Notes under the pieces: model-generated
Databases searched by the model: none
Seen by the model: only the letters and a program-made list of their open reading frames with translations
Told to the model about the DNA's origin: nothing
Assembly: GCA_934589835.1 (NCBI GenBank)
Contig: CAKTOK010000028.1
Coordinates: 1 to 18,877 of the forward strand
Origin: an uncultured Oscillospiraceae bacterium
GTDB taxonomy: Bacteria; Bacillota; Clostridia; Oscillospirales; Oscillospiraceae
Direction: 5' to 3'
Length of the DNA: 18,877 nucleotides
Program-made: the position numbers and the translations under genes
Part shown: positions 1-8,411 of the stretch, piece by piece
Position numbering within the stretch: the stretch's first letter is position 1
Layout: each line of letters starts with the position of its first letter

Positions 1-600
<600 letters not shown>

Positions 601-618
601 AAAAACCTGTGGACAGAA

Positions 619-647
619 GGGCTGTGACCGCCGGTCACGGCCCTTTT
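619..647 (+). terminator. Rho-independent terminator of asnS
   Basis: An inverted repeat (GGGCTGTGACC / GGTCACGGCCC, one internal mismatch, 3-nt loop GCC) is followed by TTTT. It starts 18 nt after the asnS stop. A second inverted repeat (CCGCTTC 649-655 / GAAGCGG 664-670), flanked by T4 on the left and A7 on the right, lies immediately downstream; it could extend the structure or act on the opposite strand. Confidence 0.85.
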
Positions 648-710
648 CCCGCTTCTTCATGATGAAGCGGAAAAAAACGCAAAAAAAGGGTGGTAATTTC
701 AAGGCAGTCC

Positions 711-719
711 TGCTATAAT
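711..719 (+). promoter_or_regulatory. Extended -10 promoter for the acyltransferase-ligase-regulator unit
   Basis: TGCTATAAT is a perfect extended -10 element (TGn plus TATAAT at 714-719). No good -35 hexamer sits 16-18 nt upstream, as is common for extended -10 promoters. Transcription would start near 726 and give a leader of about 100 nt before the ATG at 824. A second, weaker promoter is possible at TTGACG 745-750, with a poor -10 (TAGATA, 769-774) 18 nt further on. Confidence 0.65.
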
Positions 720-751
720 GAAAAAATGCAAGGATGGCGGTTTATTGACGC

Positions 752-806
752 TATCTGATATGCAATATTAGATAATCTTGTAAAAACAGAACAAATATAT
801 TAGATA
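752..806. promoter_or_regulatory. Palindromic operator candidate plus a third half-site
   Basis: Bases 752-774 form a 23-bp palindrome: arms TATCTGATAT and ATATTAGATA around a 3-nt centre, with 9 of 10 positions paired. The right arm ATATTAGATA is repeated exactly at 797-806. The palindrome lies in the leader of the extended -10 promoter and covers the -10 region of the weaker promoter starting at 745. This is the geometry expected for a repressor operator. The regulator gene at 3457-4146 is a possible partner, but this is inference from proximity only. Confidence 0.45.
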
Positions 807-823
807 CTACACAGGAGAAACAA

Positions 824-1699
824 ATGGAAACACAGAAACGGCGCCGTGGTGACAGGCGGGACGGCCGGCTCCTGCGGGAGCTGGATTCCCTGCACTTCAT
901 CACCGGCATTATCTACCCCAACCGCTGCGACAACGAGGCCTATATCTCCGAGCGCATCGACCTGACCGCCATGAACGCCTATCTGGCGGAGAAAAACAGG
1001 ACGGAGACGGATTTTCCCTACACCATGTTCCATCTGGTGGTGGCGGCGCTGCTGCGTACCATCACCCAGCGGCCCAAGCTGAACCGCTTCATCGTCAACA
1101 GCAATTTCTACCAGCGCAACGAGGTGTCCGCCGCCTTCGTGGTGAAAAAGCAGTTCTCCGACAAGGGCGCCGAGGCGCTGGCGGTGCTGCACAGCCGGGA
1201 GGACAACACGCTGGCCGACATCCATGCCTACATCCGCTCTCAGGTGCAGGAGTGCCGCAGCGAGAAGGTCGACCCCACCACCGGCGTCATGGATTATCTG
1301 AACAAGATCCCCCGGTTTATCAGCAAGACCGCCATCCGCATCCTCATGTGGCTGGATAAGCATGGCTGGGTGCCGGCGGATATCATCGCCACCGACCCCT
1401 ACTATAACTCCGTGGTCATCTCCAACCTCGGCTCCATCAAGCTCAAGTGCGGCTATCACCACCTGACCAACTGGGGCACCTGCTCGCTGTTCTGCATTAT
1501 CGGCGAGAAGAAAAAGTCCCCGTTCTACGACGAAAACGGCGGCGTATCCATGCGTGAGACGCTGGAGCTGGGCCTGACCATCGACGAGCGTCTGGCGGAC
1601 GGCTACTACTATTCCAAGTCCGTCCGGATGCTGAAGTATCTCCTCGAGCACCCCGAGGAGCTGGAAAAACCCCTGAAGGAGGAAGTACGGTATGAGTGA
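824..1699 (+). CDS. CAT-fold / E2-type acyltransferase-like protein with altered active site
   Basis: A 291-residue protein resembling the catalytic domain of 2-oxo acid dehydrogenase E2 acyltransferases and chloramphenicol acetyltransferase. It has no lipoyl or peripheral-subunit-binding domain. Family-like stretches are 'FPYTMFHLVVAALLRTI' (64-80), 'NSVVISNLGSI' (195-205) and 'LGLTIDERLADGYYYSKSV' (249-267). In E2 enzymes the last stretch reads DHRxxDG with the catalytic His; here it is DERLADG (254-260), so the His is replaced by Glu255 while Asp259 and Gly260 remain. The start ATG follows AGGAG (813-817) at normal spacing. The downstream synthetase gene starts inside the end of this one (8-nt overlap), so the two are translationally coupled and probably act on the same acyl substrate. 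Whether it transfers acyl groups by an altered mechanism or is a non-catalytic partner cannot be decided here. Confidence 0.75.
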   Translation: METQKRRRGDRRDGRLLRELDSLHFITGIIYPNRCDNEAYISERIDLTAMNAYLAEKNRTETDFPYTMFHLVVAALLRTITQRPKLNRFIVNSNFYQRNEVSAAFVVKKQFSDKGAEALAVLHSREDNTLADIHAYIRSQVQECRSEKVDPTTGVMDYLNKIPRFISKTAIRILMWLDKHGWVPADIIATDPYYNSVVISNLGSIKLKCGYHHLTNWGTCSLFCIIGEKKKSPFYDENGGVSMRETLELGLTIDERLADGYYYSKSVRMLKYLLEHPEELEKPLKEEVRYE

Positions 1700-3416
1700 A
1701 GTAAAGACCCCGTGGAAGGACTATATGGGCGACGTGCCCATGCATCTGGATTATTTTCGGGGCAGTATGTTTGACGCCGTGGAGCGCATGGCTGATATGT
1801 ATCCCAACAACATCGCCTTTGATTTCATGGGCCGCTCCGTCACCTACCGCCGCATGGTGCAGGAGATCGAGAAGTGCGCCAAGAGCCTGAAGACGCTGGG
1901 CGTCCGTGTGGGCGACAAGGTGACCATCGCCATGCCCAACTGCCCGCAGGCGATCTATATGTTCTACGCGGTGAATCTGGTGGGCGGCATCGCCAACATG
2001 ATCCACCCGCTGTCGGCGGAAAAGGAGATCGAGTTCTACCTCAACGCCTCCGAGTCCACCACCGCCATCACGCTGGATCAGTTCTACAACAAGTTTGAGC
2101 ATATCCGGCAGAACACCGGCATCATCAACATCATCATCGCCTCCGTAAAGGACGAGCTGAGCCGCACCATCCGCGCCGGCTATATGCTCACCGAGGGACG
2201 CAAGATCCAGAAGATCCCCGAGGATGCGCCTGTCATCCGCTGGCGGGAATTTATGGAGATGTCCCGGTACTGCTTCTATAAGAACTACCGGGTGGAGCGG
2301 GGGTTCGACGATCCCGCCGTCATCCTGTACTCCGGCGGCACCACCGGCACCACCAAGGGCATCGTGCTGACCAACGGCAACTTCAACGCGCTGGGGCAGC
2401 AGATCATCGCCACCAACCCCATGTTCCGCCCCGGCGACAAGATGCTGGCGGCCATGCCCCTGTTCCACGGCTTCGGCCTGGGCGTGTGCGTCCACTCCAT
2501 GCTGTCTCAGGGCGGCCGGTGCATCCTGATCCCCCGGTTCACCGCCAAGAGCTACGCCAAGCAGATCGTCAAGTACAAGTGCAACTTCATCGCCGGTGTG
2601 CCCACGCTGTACGAGGCGCTGCTGCGCCTGCCCAGCATGGACGGCGCCGACCTCAGCAGCCTGAAGGGCGTGTTCTCCGGCGGCGACAGCCTGTCCATCG
2701 AGCTGAAGAAGAAGTTCGACAAGTTCCTGTATGACCACCACGCGGTCATTCAGGTGCGGGAGGGCTACGGCACCACCGAGACGGTGACGGCCTGCTGCCT
2801 GACGCCTACCAACATCTACAAGGAAGGCTCCATCGGCCTGCCCTTCCCCGACACCTACATCAAGATCGTCAAGCCCGACACCGACGAGGAGCTGCCCTAC
2901 GGCGAGGAGGGCGAGATCCTGCTGGCCGGCCCCACCGTCATGAAGGAGTACATGAACAACCCCGAGGAGACCGCAAAGACGCTGCGCAAGCACGCCGACG
3001 GCCTGACGTGGGTGTACACCGGCGATCTGGGCAGCATGGACGAGCAGGGCTTCATCTACTTCAAGGGCCGCGCCAAGCGGATGATCATCTCCTCCGGCTA
3101 CAACGTGTATCCCGGCCAGCTGGAGAACATTCTGGACGCCCACGAGAAGGTGCAGATGAGCTGCATCATCGGCGTGCCCGACGCCTACAAGATGCAGAAG
3201 GTCAAGGCCTTCGTCATGCTCAAGCCCGGCGTCCCCGCCGACGACAACACGCGGGAGGAGCTGCTGGCCTACTGCCGCAAGCACATCGCCAAGTACGCCA
3301 TGCCCTACGACATCGAGTTCCGCGAGGAGCTGCCCAAGACGCTGGTGGGCAAGGTGGCCTACCGCGTGCTGGAGGAGGAAGAGCTGGCCAAGCTGGCCGC
3401 CGCACAGGAAGCCTGA
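1692..3416 (+). CDS. Acyl-CoA synthetase / acyl-acid ligase (ANL superfamily)
   Basis: A 574-residue AMP-forming ligase that would activate a carboxylic acid as acyl-AMP and transfer it to CoA or another thiol. All core ANL motifs are present: the P-loop-like A3 motif YSGGTTGTTKG (213-223), A5 GYGTTET (358-364), A7 YTGDLG (442-447), the A8 hinge GRAKRMIISSGYNVYP (459-474), and the C-terminal catalytic Lys in PKTLVGK (Lys554). Length is typical of medium/long-chain fatty-acid ligases, and no carrier-protein domain is fused. A strong AAGGAGG (1676-1682) lies 9 nt before the ATG, within the upstream gene, confirming the overlapping start. Substrate cannot be read from sequence; fatty acids, aromatic acids or bile acids are all possible. 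The CAT-like partner gene suggests that the activated acyl group is passed on. Confidence 0.88.
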   Translation: MSEVKTPWKDYMGDVPMHLDYFRGSMFDAVERMADMYPNNIAFDFMGRSVTYRRMVQEIEKCAKSLKTLGVRVGDKVTIAMPNCPQAIYMFYAVNLVGGIANMIHPLSAEKEIEFYLNASESTTAITLDQFYNKFEHIRQNTGIINIIIASVKDELSRTIRAGYMLTEGRKIQKIPEDAPVIRWREFMEMSRYCFYKNYRVERGFDDPAVILYSGGTTGTTKGIVLTNGNFNALGQQIIATNPMFRPGDKMLAAMPLFHGFGLGVCVHSMLSQGGRCILIPRFTAKSYAKQIVKYKCNFIAGVPTLYEALLRLPSMDGADLSSLKGVFSGGDSLSIELKKKFDKFLYDHHAVIQVREGYGTTETVTACCLTPTNIYKEGSIGLPFPDTYIKIVKPDTDEELPYGEEGEILLAGPTVMKEYMNNPEETAKTLRKHADGLTWVYTGDLGSMDEQGFIYFKGRAKRMIISSGYNVYPGQLENILDAHEKVQMSCIIGVPDAYKMQKVKAFVMLKPGVPADDNTREELLAYCRKHIAKYAMPYDIEFREELPKTLVGKVAYRVLEEEELAKLAAAQEA

Positions 3417-3456
3417 CGCCCCGCGTCTATTACAGAAAAGGAGGCAGGACCCTGCC

Positions 3457-4146
3457 ATGGAAAAGGAATTGAAGCGGCACTATATGCTGCTCGTGGACTT
3501 TCTGGGCCACATCCTCGGCCCCGATTACGAGATCGCCCTGCATGAGCTGAAGGACGACTCCAACGAGATCATCGCCATCGCCAACGGCGAGCTGACCGGC
3601 CGCCATCTGGGATCGCCTCTGAGCAACAAGATGCTGGAGTATGTGGCCGGCAGCCTGTACGAGACGCAGAACTATGTGCTGAATTTCGAGTCGGTGTCCG
3701 CCACCGGCAAGACCATGTGCTCCAACTCCATGTTCATCAAGGGCCGCTCTGGCGAGCTGACGGGCCTGCTGTGCATCAACTTTGACGCCAGCCGCTACGA
3801 GGAGCTGTCCCGCCGGGTCATGGAGCTGTGCGGCGGCGGCGCCCGGCGCGGCGTGCCCAGCGGCACGCGGCTCATCGCCGACGGCAACGATCCGGTGGAA
3901 ACGCCGGTACGCAGCGGCTATCCCACGTCTATCGCCGGCGCCACGGCCAGCATCGTCTCACAGGTGGTGGCCGACTATCCGGTGGAGGTGGACCGCCTGA
4001 CGCAGGACGAGAAGATGGAGATCATGGACATCCTGAACCGCAAGGGCGTGTTCCTGCTGAAGGGCTCCGTCAGCCATGTGGCACAGGCGCTCCACAGCTC
4101 CGAGGCCAGCATCTACCGGTATCTGGGCAAGCTGAACAACAAATAA
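3457..4146 (+). CDS. YheO-like PAS / helix-turn-helix transcriptional regulator
   Basis: A 229-residue protein matching the two-domain layout of YheO/DauR-type regulators. An N-terminal PAS-like sensor region (about 5-115) contains the family-like 'EIALHELKDDSNEIIAIANG' (25-44) and 'SNSMFIKGRSGELTGLLCIN' (89-108). A C-terminal DNA-binding HTH region (about 180-226) reads 'VAQALHSSEASIYRYLGKL'. The start is supported by AAAAGGAGG (3436-3444) 12 nt upstream. It lies 40 nt after the ligase stop with no terminator between, so it is probably co-transcribed and may control this unit through the palindrome at 752-774. The middle linker (127-160) is Gly/Arg rich and looks disordered. Confidence 0.85.
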   Translation: MEKELKRHYMLLVDFLGHILGPDYEIALHELKDDSNEIIAIANGELTGRHLGSPLSNKMLEYVAGSLYETQNYVLNFESVSATGKTMCSNSMFIKGRSGELTGLLCINFDASRYEELSRRVMELCGGGARRGVPSGTRLIADGNDPVETPVRSGYPTSIAGATASIVSQVVADYPVEVDRLTQDEKMEIMDILNRKGVFLLKGSVSHVAQALHSSEASIYRYLGKLNNK

Positions 4147-4184
4147 AAAAGCATCCCGTGCCGCCGGCACGGGATGCTTTTTTT
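4145..4184. terminator. Bidirectional terminator between convergent genes
   Basis: A perfect 12-bp stem (4151-4162 with 4166-4177, loop GCC) is flanked by A6 on the left (4145-4150) and T7 on the right (4178-4184). It therefore works as an intrinsic terminator in both directions. It separates the regulator gene on the + strand (the A-run overlaps its stop) from the transporter gene on the - strand. Confidence 0.92.
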
Positions 4185-4194
4185 ACGAAATGCC

Positions 4195-5121
4195 TTACGC
4201 CAGATAGTCGGCAAGGCTGACCAGCAGCGGCATCGTCAGGGCGGAGAGCGCGGACTGCACCGACACCAGGGAGGAGGCCAGCTCCGTATCCAGCTGGAAC
4301 TTGGCGGAGAACATACTCAGCAGGGCGGCGGGGGGTGCGCTGGCAGCGATGACGGTGATGACCGTCAGGCGGCCGTCCACCCGCAGCAGCAGGCACATCC
4401 CCAGCGCCAGCAGGGGGAACAGCACCAGCCGCAGCAGCAGGGACATCCACGCGCCGGCGCCCCGCAGGGCGGCGCGGAAGTCCGCGTGGCTCAGCTGATA
4501 CCCCACCACCACCATGGGCAGCGGCGTGTTCAGGTCGGCCAGATAGCTGACGGGCACCATCACCACCTCCGGCAGGGCAATCTGCAGCAGATACAGGGCC
4601 ATGGCCAGCACGATGCTGATGACCCCGGGGTTCAGCAGCAGGGGCCGCAGCCGCAGCAGGGAGCGGTCGCCGGTCAGGGCGTAAATGCCGTAGGTCCAGG
4701 TGAGGAACGTGAAGACCACCACGTAAGCGGAGCCATAGAACACGCCGATGCTGCCGAACAGCGCCGTCATCAGCGGATAGCCCATGAAGCCGCAGTTGGA
4801 GAACACGGAGCTGAACAGCAGCAGGCCCCGCCGGTGCGCGTCCTTCTCGCGGATGAGCAGGCAGGACAGCACGATGAACACCAGATGGAGCAGCAGCGCC
4901 AGCCCCAGCATCACCGCGAAATCCCGAAGCATCGTGTGCTCCAGCGGCTGCTGGAACGCCACCAGCAGCATACACGGCGAGACGATATACATCACCAGCG
5001 TGCTCATGTCCGCCGAGCCGCGGTCACCGATGAGCTTGGCCCGCCCCAGCACGAAGCCCACGGCCATCAGCAGATACAGCGTCATGATCTGACGGCCCAC
5101 CGTCAGGAAGGATTCGATCAT
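4195..5121 (-). CDS. AEC (auxin efflux carrier) family transporter
   Basis: A 308-residue polytopic membrane protein of the bile/arsenite/auxin-transporter fold, AEC family. These are secondary carriers for organic acids or related anions. About ten hydrophobic helices are visible in two halves. Family-typical segments are 'LYLLMAVGFVLGRAKLI' near the N-terminus, 'SNCGFMGYPLMTALFG' mid-protein and 'AASAPPAALLSMFSAKF' in the second half. The frame is open 47 codons further upstream, but the ATG at 5121 is preferred: it is preceded by AAAAAGGAGG at 8-nt spacing and starts directly before helix 1. A TTGACA-containing promoter lies about 70-100 nt upstream. Substrate is unknown; the nearby acyl-CoA ligase makes a carboxylate plausible but does not show it. 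Confidence 0.9.
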   Translation of the reverse strand: MIESFLTVGRQIMTLYLLMAVGFVLGRAKLIGDRGSADMSTLVMYIVSPCMLLVAFQQPLEHTMLRDFAVMLGLALLLHLVFIVLSCLLIREKDAHRRGLLLFSSVFSNCGFMGYPLMTALFGSIGVFYGSAYVVVFTFLTWTYGIYALTGDRSLLRLRPLLLNPGVISIVLAMALYLLQIALPEVVMVPVSYLADLNTPLPMVVVGYQLSHADFRAALRGAGAWMSLLLRLVLFPLLALGMCLLLRVDGRLTVITVIAASAPPAALLSMFSAKFQLDTELASSLVSVQSALSALTMPLLVSLADYLA

Positions 5122-5192
5122 ACGGGATGCCTCCTTTTTCAAAATGAGAAGCGGCGGCGGCGTCACACGCCTGTCTGCGCGAATACCAGACA

Positions 5193-5220
5193 AGTCTATC
5201 ACAAATCGAAAAGCTGTCAA
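5193..5220 (-). promoter_or_regulatory. Sigma-70 promoter for the AEC transporter
   Basis: On the minus strand a perfect -35 TTGACA (5220-5215) is followed, after a 16-nt spacer, by TAGACT (5198-5193), 4 of 6 matches to the -10 consensus. It points to the transporter start at 5121 and is back to back with the polA promoter. Confidence 0.65.
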
Positions 5221-5229
5221 GAGAAACGG

Positions 5230-5258
5230 TTGTTTTATGGGGGAAATCGGCGTATAAT
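5230..5258 (+). promoter_or_regulatory. Sigma-70 promoter of the polA-rimI-tsaD operon
   Basis: A perfect TATAAT (5253-5258) sits 17 nt after TTGTTT (5230-5235, 3 of 6 matches to -35). The start of transcription would be near 5265, giving a leader of only about 27 nt before the polA ATG at 5292. Confidence 0.75.
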
Positions 5259-5291
5259 ACAAACATCTCTGTGATTTTCGGGAGGCTCCCT

Positions 5292-7940
5292 ATGAAACTG
5301 ATGGTTCTGGACGGCAACAGCATCGTCAACCGCGCCTATTACGGCATCCGGCCCCTGACCACACGGCAGGGCCTGCACACCAACGCCATCTACGGCTTTG
5401 TCACCACGCTCCAGCGCCTGCTGGACGAGGAGAAGCCGGAGGCCCTGTGCGTTGCCTTCGACCGTCGGGAGCCCACGTTCCGCCACGAGGCGGACGCGTC
5501 CTACAAGGCCCAGCGCAAGGGGATGCCGGAGGAGCTGGCCATGCAGCTGCTGCCGCTGAAGCAGGTGCTGTCCGCCATGAGCATCCCCCAGTACGAGCTG
5601 ACGGGCTACGAGGCCGACGACCTCATCGGCACCATCAGCCGCAAATGCGAGGCCGCGGGCTGGGACTGCGTCATCGTCACCGGCGACAAGGACAGCCTCC
5701 AGCTCATTACCGACCGTACCAAGGTCAAGCTGGTGTCCACCCGCATGGGGCAGACCACCACAAAGGACATGACGCCGGAGACGTTTCGGGAGGCCTACGG
5801 CTTTGCCCCCATCCACATGATCGACCTGAAGGCCCTGATGGGCGACAGCTCCGACAATATCCCGGGCGTGGCGGGCATTGGTGAGAAGACCGCCATGGCG
5901 CTGGTGCAGGAGTACGGCAGCATCGACGCGCTGTACGCCAAAATGCCGGACGTCCACGCCAAGCCCGCTGCCCTCCGGAAGCTGCGGGAGGGGGAGGATG
6001 CGGCGCGGCACAGCTACTGGCTGGCCACCATCGTCACCGATGCGCCGCTGGCGTTCGATCCGGCGGACAACCTGCGCCGGCCCTTCCAGCCGGAGCTGTA
6101 CGATATCTTCCTGCGTCTGGAGTTCCAGAAGCTCATCGACAAGTACGGCCTGTCCCCCAGCCGCACCGTGGAGGAAAAGCCGTCCCACACCGCCCATGCG
6201 GAGATCGTGGAGACGGCGGCGCGGGCGGAGGAGCTGCTGACCCTGTGGCGGGCGGCAGAGCACGTCACCGTCTACGGCCTGCCGGATCTCTCCGCGCTGG
6301 CGGTGGAGTGCGAGACGGGACCGAACACCTCTCTGATGGCGGAGCTGTATGAGACGAAGTACGCGGGGAACTGGCACGAGCTGCTGTCGGCCCTGTTCAG
6401 CGCCGATATCAAAAAGGTGGGCCACAACGTGAAGGATACCATGCGCGCCCTGCTGGCGCGGGACCTGCCTGCAGACGGCTTCGTGTTCGATACGGCGCTG
6501 GCGGCCTATCTGGCGGATGCCACCGCCGGCAGCTACGACATCCCCAAGCTGTTCCTCTCCTATTATAACGAGGAGCTGCCCAAGCCCGCTCATCTGGCAC
6601 CGGAGGCATTCACCTCCCTGCTGGGGGACGATACGGCGGCACAGACGGCGCTTATCCGCTATACCGCCGCCGTGTCGGCGCTCCACGAGACGCTGGCCCC
6701 CCGCCTGCGGGAGCTGGACATGGAGACGCTGTACGACGATGTGGAGCTGCCGCTGTGCCGCGTGCTGGCGGACATGGAGACGGCAGGCTTTCTGGTGGAC
6801 CGGAAGGCGCTGGCGGAGTACGGCCAGACGCTGCAAGCCGCCATGGACGAGACGGAGCAGGCCATTTACGCCGCGGCGGGGGAGACGTTCAACATCAACT
6901 CCCCCAAGCAGCTGGGGGTCATCCTGTTTGAAAAGCTGGGCCTGCCCCACGGCAAAAAGACGAAGACCGGCTGGTCCACCAATGCCGATGTGCTGGAAAA
7001 GCTGCGGTACGACGCGCCCATCGTGGCGGATGTGCTGCGCTATCGGCAGTACGCCAAGCTGAAAAGCACCTATGTGGACGGGCTTTTGAAGGTCATCGAC
7101 CCGGACGGCCGGGTGCGTACCAGCTTCCAGATGACCGTGACGGCTACGGGCCGTCTCAGCTCCACCGAGCCGAATTTGCAGAATATCCCCACCCGCACGG
7201 AGCTGGGCAGCCAGCTGCGGCGGATGTTCACCGCGCCGGAGGGCTGTGTGCTGGTGGACGCGGACTACTCCCAGATCGAGCTGCGGCTGCTGGCGCACAT
7301 CGCCGGAGATGCGGAGATGCAGGCGGCGTTCCGGTCGGGGGCGGACTTCCACACCGTCACCGCCTCCCGCGTGTTCCACGTGCCACCGGAGGAGGTGACG
7401 CCGGAGATGCGCCGCCGGGCCAAGGCGGTGAACTTCGGCATCGTCTACGGCATCTCCGCCTTCTCGCTGGCACAGGATATCGGCGTATCCGTGGCGGAGG
7501 CCAAGGCGTATATGGAGCGGTATTTTGAGACGTATCAGGGCGTGCGGCAGTATATGACCGACGTGGTGGCCAAGGCGGAGCAGGACGGCTATGTGCAGAC
7601 GCTGATGCACCGCCGCCGCGCCCTGCCGGAGCTGAAAAGCAGCAATTTCAACCTGCGGGAGTTCGGCAAGCGGGTGGCGCTGAATATGCCGGTGCAGGGC
7701 GCCGCCGCCGACATCATAAAGCTGGCCATGGTGCGGGTCCACGCCCGCTTGCAGCGCGAGGGCCTGCGGGCGCGGCTTCTGATGCAGGTACACGATGAGC
7801 TGATCGTGGAGTGCCCGCTGTCCGAGCAGACGCAGGTAGAGCGGCTTCTGACAGAGGAGATGGAGCGGGCGGCCAGCCTGTCCGTCCCCCTGATCGCCGA
7901 GGCCCACAGCGGCAAAAACTGGCTGGCGGCAAAGGAGTAA
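5292..7940 (+). CDS. polA: DNA polymerase I
   Basis: An 882-residue DNA polymerase I for gap filling, Okazaki-fragment processing and repair. The N-terminal 5'-3' exonuclease (1-290) keeps its acidic metal-binding set: Asp7 in LDGNS, Asp57 in AFDRRE, EADD (107-110), GDKDS (131-135) and GDSSDN (184-189). The middle 3'-5' exonuclease-like domain lacks the DxE of Exo I, and at Exo III reads YTAAV where the active form has YxxxD; only GHNVKD (Exo II) persists. Proofreading is therefore predicted absent, as in Bacillus and Thermus enzymes. Polymerase motifs are intact: motif A VDADYSQIE (Asp658), motif B RRAKAVNFGIVYG (Lys711) and motif C VHDE (834-836). The ATG at 5292 is preferred over one 21 nt upstream because GGGAGG (5280-5285) lies just before it and the family starts at 'MKLMVLDGNS'. 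First gene of an operon. Confidence 0.97.
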   Translation: MKLMVLDGNSIVNRAYYGIRPLTTRQGLHTNAIYGFVTTLQRLLDEEKPEALCVAFDRREPTFRHEADASYKAQRKGMPEELAMQLLPLKQVLSAMSIPQYELTGYEADDLIGTISRKCEAAGWDCVIVTGDKDSLQLITDRTKVKLVSTRMGQTTTKDMTPETFREAYGFAPIHMIDLKALMGDSSDNIPGVAGIGEKTAMALVQEYGSIDALYAKMPDVHAKPAALRKLREGEDAARHSYWLATIVTDAPLAFDPADNLRRPFQPELYDIFLRLEFQKLIDKYGLSPSRTVEEKPSHTAHAEIVETAARAEELLTLWRAAEHVTVYGLPDLSALAVECETGPNTSLMAELYETKYAGNWHELLSALFSADIKKVGHNVKDTMRALLARDLPADGFVFDTALAAYLADATAGSYDIPKLFLSYYNEELPKPAHLAPEAFTSLLGDDTAAQTALIRYTAAVSALHETLAPRLRELDMETLYDDVELPLCRVLADMETAGFLVDRKALAEYGQTLQAAMDETEQAIYAAAGETFNINSPKQLGVILFEKLGLPHGKKTKTGWSTNADVLEKLRYDAPIVADVLRYRQYAKLKSTYVDGLLKVIDPDGRVRTSFQMTVTATGRLSSTEPNLQNIPTRTELGSQLRRMFTAPEGCVLVDADYSQIELRLLAHIAGDAEMQAAFRSGADFHTVTASRVFHVPPEEVTPEMRRRAKAVNFGIVYGISAFSLAQDIGVSVAEAKAYMERYFETYQGVRQYMTDVVAKAEQDGYVQTLMHRRRALPELKSSNFNLREFGKRVALNMPVQGAAADIIKLAMVRVHARLQREGLRARLLMQVHDELIVECPLSEQTQVERLLTEEMERAASLSVPLIAEAHSGKNWLAAKE

Positions 7941-7943
7941 GAC

Positions 7944-8411
7944 ATGAAACAGGTAACGATCGTACCCATGGCGGCGGAGCATCTGGACCGGCTGGCGCAG
8001 CTGGAGCGGATGTGCTTTTCCCGTCCGTGGTCTCAAAAAATGCTGGCGGAGGAGCTGGACAACCAGTGCGCCGCCTTTCTGGTGGCGCTGGAGCCGGAAA
8101 CGGCGCAGCCGGTGGGCTATGCCGGACTGCTGGTGGTGGCCGACGAGGGCTATATCACCAACGTGGCGGTGGACCCTGCCTGCCGCCGTCAGGGCGTGGC
8201 CCGTCAGCTTTTGCAGGTATTCGACAGCTTCGCCCGGGGCAACCATCTGGCGTTCCTGACGCTGGAGGTGCGGCCCTCCAACGCGGCGGCCATCGCGCTG
8301 TACCGGAGCTTCGGCTTCGCGGAGGCAGGACGGCGCCGGAACTATTACGACCTGCCCAAGGAGGACGCCCTGATCCTGACGAAATACTACACGGAGGAGG
8401 CGGCGCAATGA
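7944..8411 (+). CDS. rimI: Ribosomal protein S18 alanine N-acetyltransferase
   Basis: A 155-residue GNAT-family enzyme that acetylates the N-terminal Ala of ribosomal protein S18. It has the acetyl-CoA-binding motif RRQGVA (81-86, Q/RxxGxA), the conserved N-terminal 'CFSRPWS' (24-30), and the RimI-like 'LEVRPSNAAAIALYRSFGF' (107-125), which holds the likely catalytic Glu108 and Tyr120. It starts 3 nt after the polA stop; its ribosome binding site AAAGGAG is formed by the last codons of polA. It overlaps tsaD by 4 nt. RimI next to tsaD is a very common bacterial arrangement, which supports this identity over a generic GNAT. The tsaB and tsaE genes often found beside them are absent from this window. 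Confidence 0.92.
   Translation: MKQVTIVPMAAEHLDRLAQLERMCFSRPWSQKMLAEELDNQCAAFLVALEPETAQPVGYAGLLVVADEGYITNVAVDPACRRQGVARQLLQVFDSFARGNHLAFLTLEVRPSNAAAIALYRSFGFAEAGRRRNYYDLPKEDALILTKYYTEEAAQ

Noticed and set aside
1497..3458. Long open frame on the minus strand opposite the acyl-CoA synthetase
   Set aside because: Its translation is low-complexity (His, Gly, Val, Leu rich) and has no domain. It is the antisense shadow of a GC-rich gene with clear ANL motifs.
4174..5274. Plus-strand open frame opposite the AEC transporter
   Set aside because: The translation is Gln/His/Arg-rich without any domain, whereas the minus strand gives a proper polytopic carrier with a ribosome binding site.
7811..8407. 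N-terminal extension of tsaD
   Set aside because: This part is an out-of-frame reading of polA and rimI. The overlapping ATGA at 8408 with GGAGGAGG upstream gives the normal TsaD N-terminus and length.
5235..8408. Very long minus-strand open frame (over 1000 codons) opposite polA and rimI
   Set aside because: Its translation is rich in Arg, Gln, His and Leu with no motifs. GC-rich codon use on the + strand creates such stop-free antisense frames.
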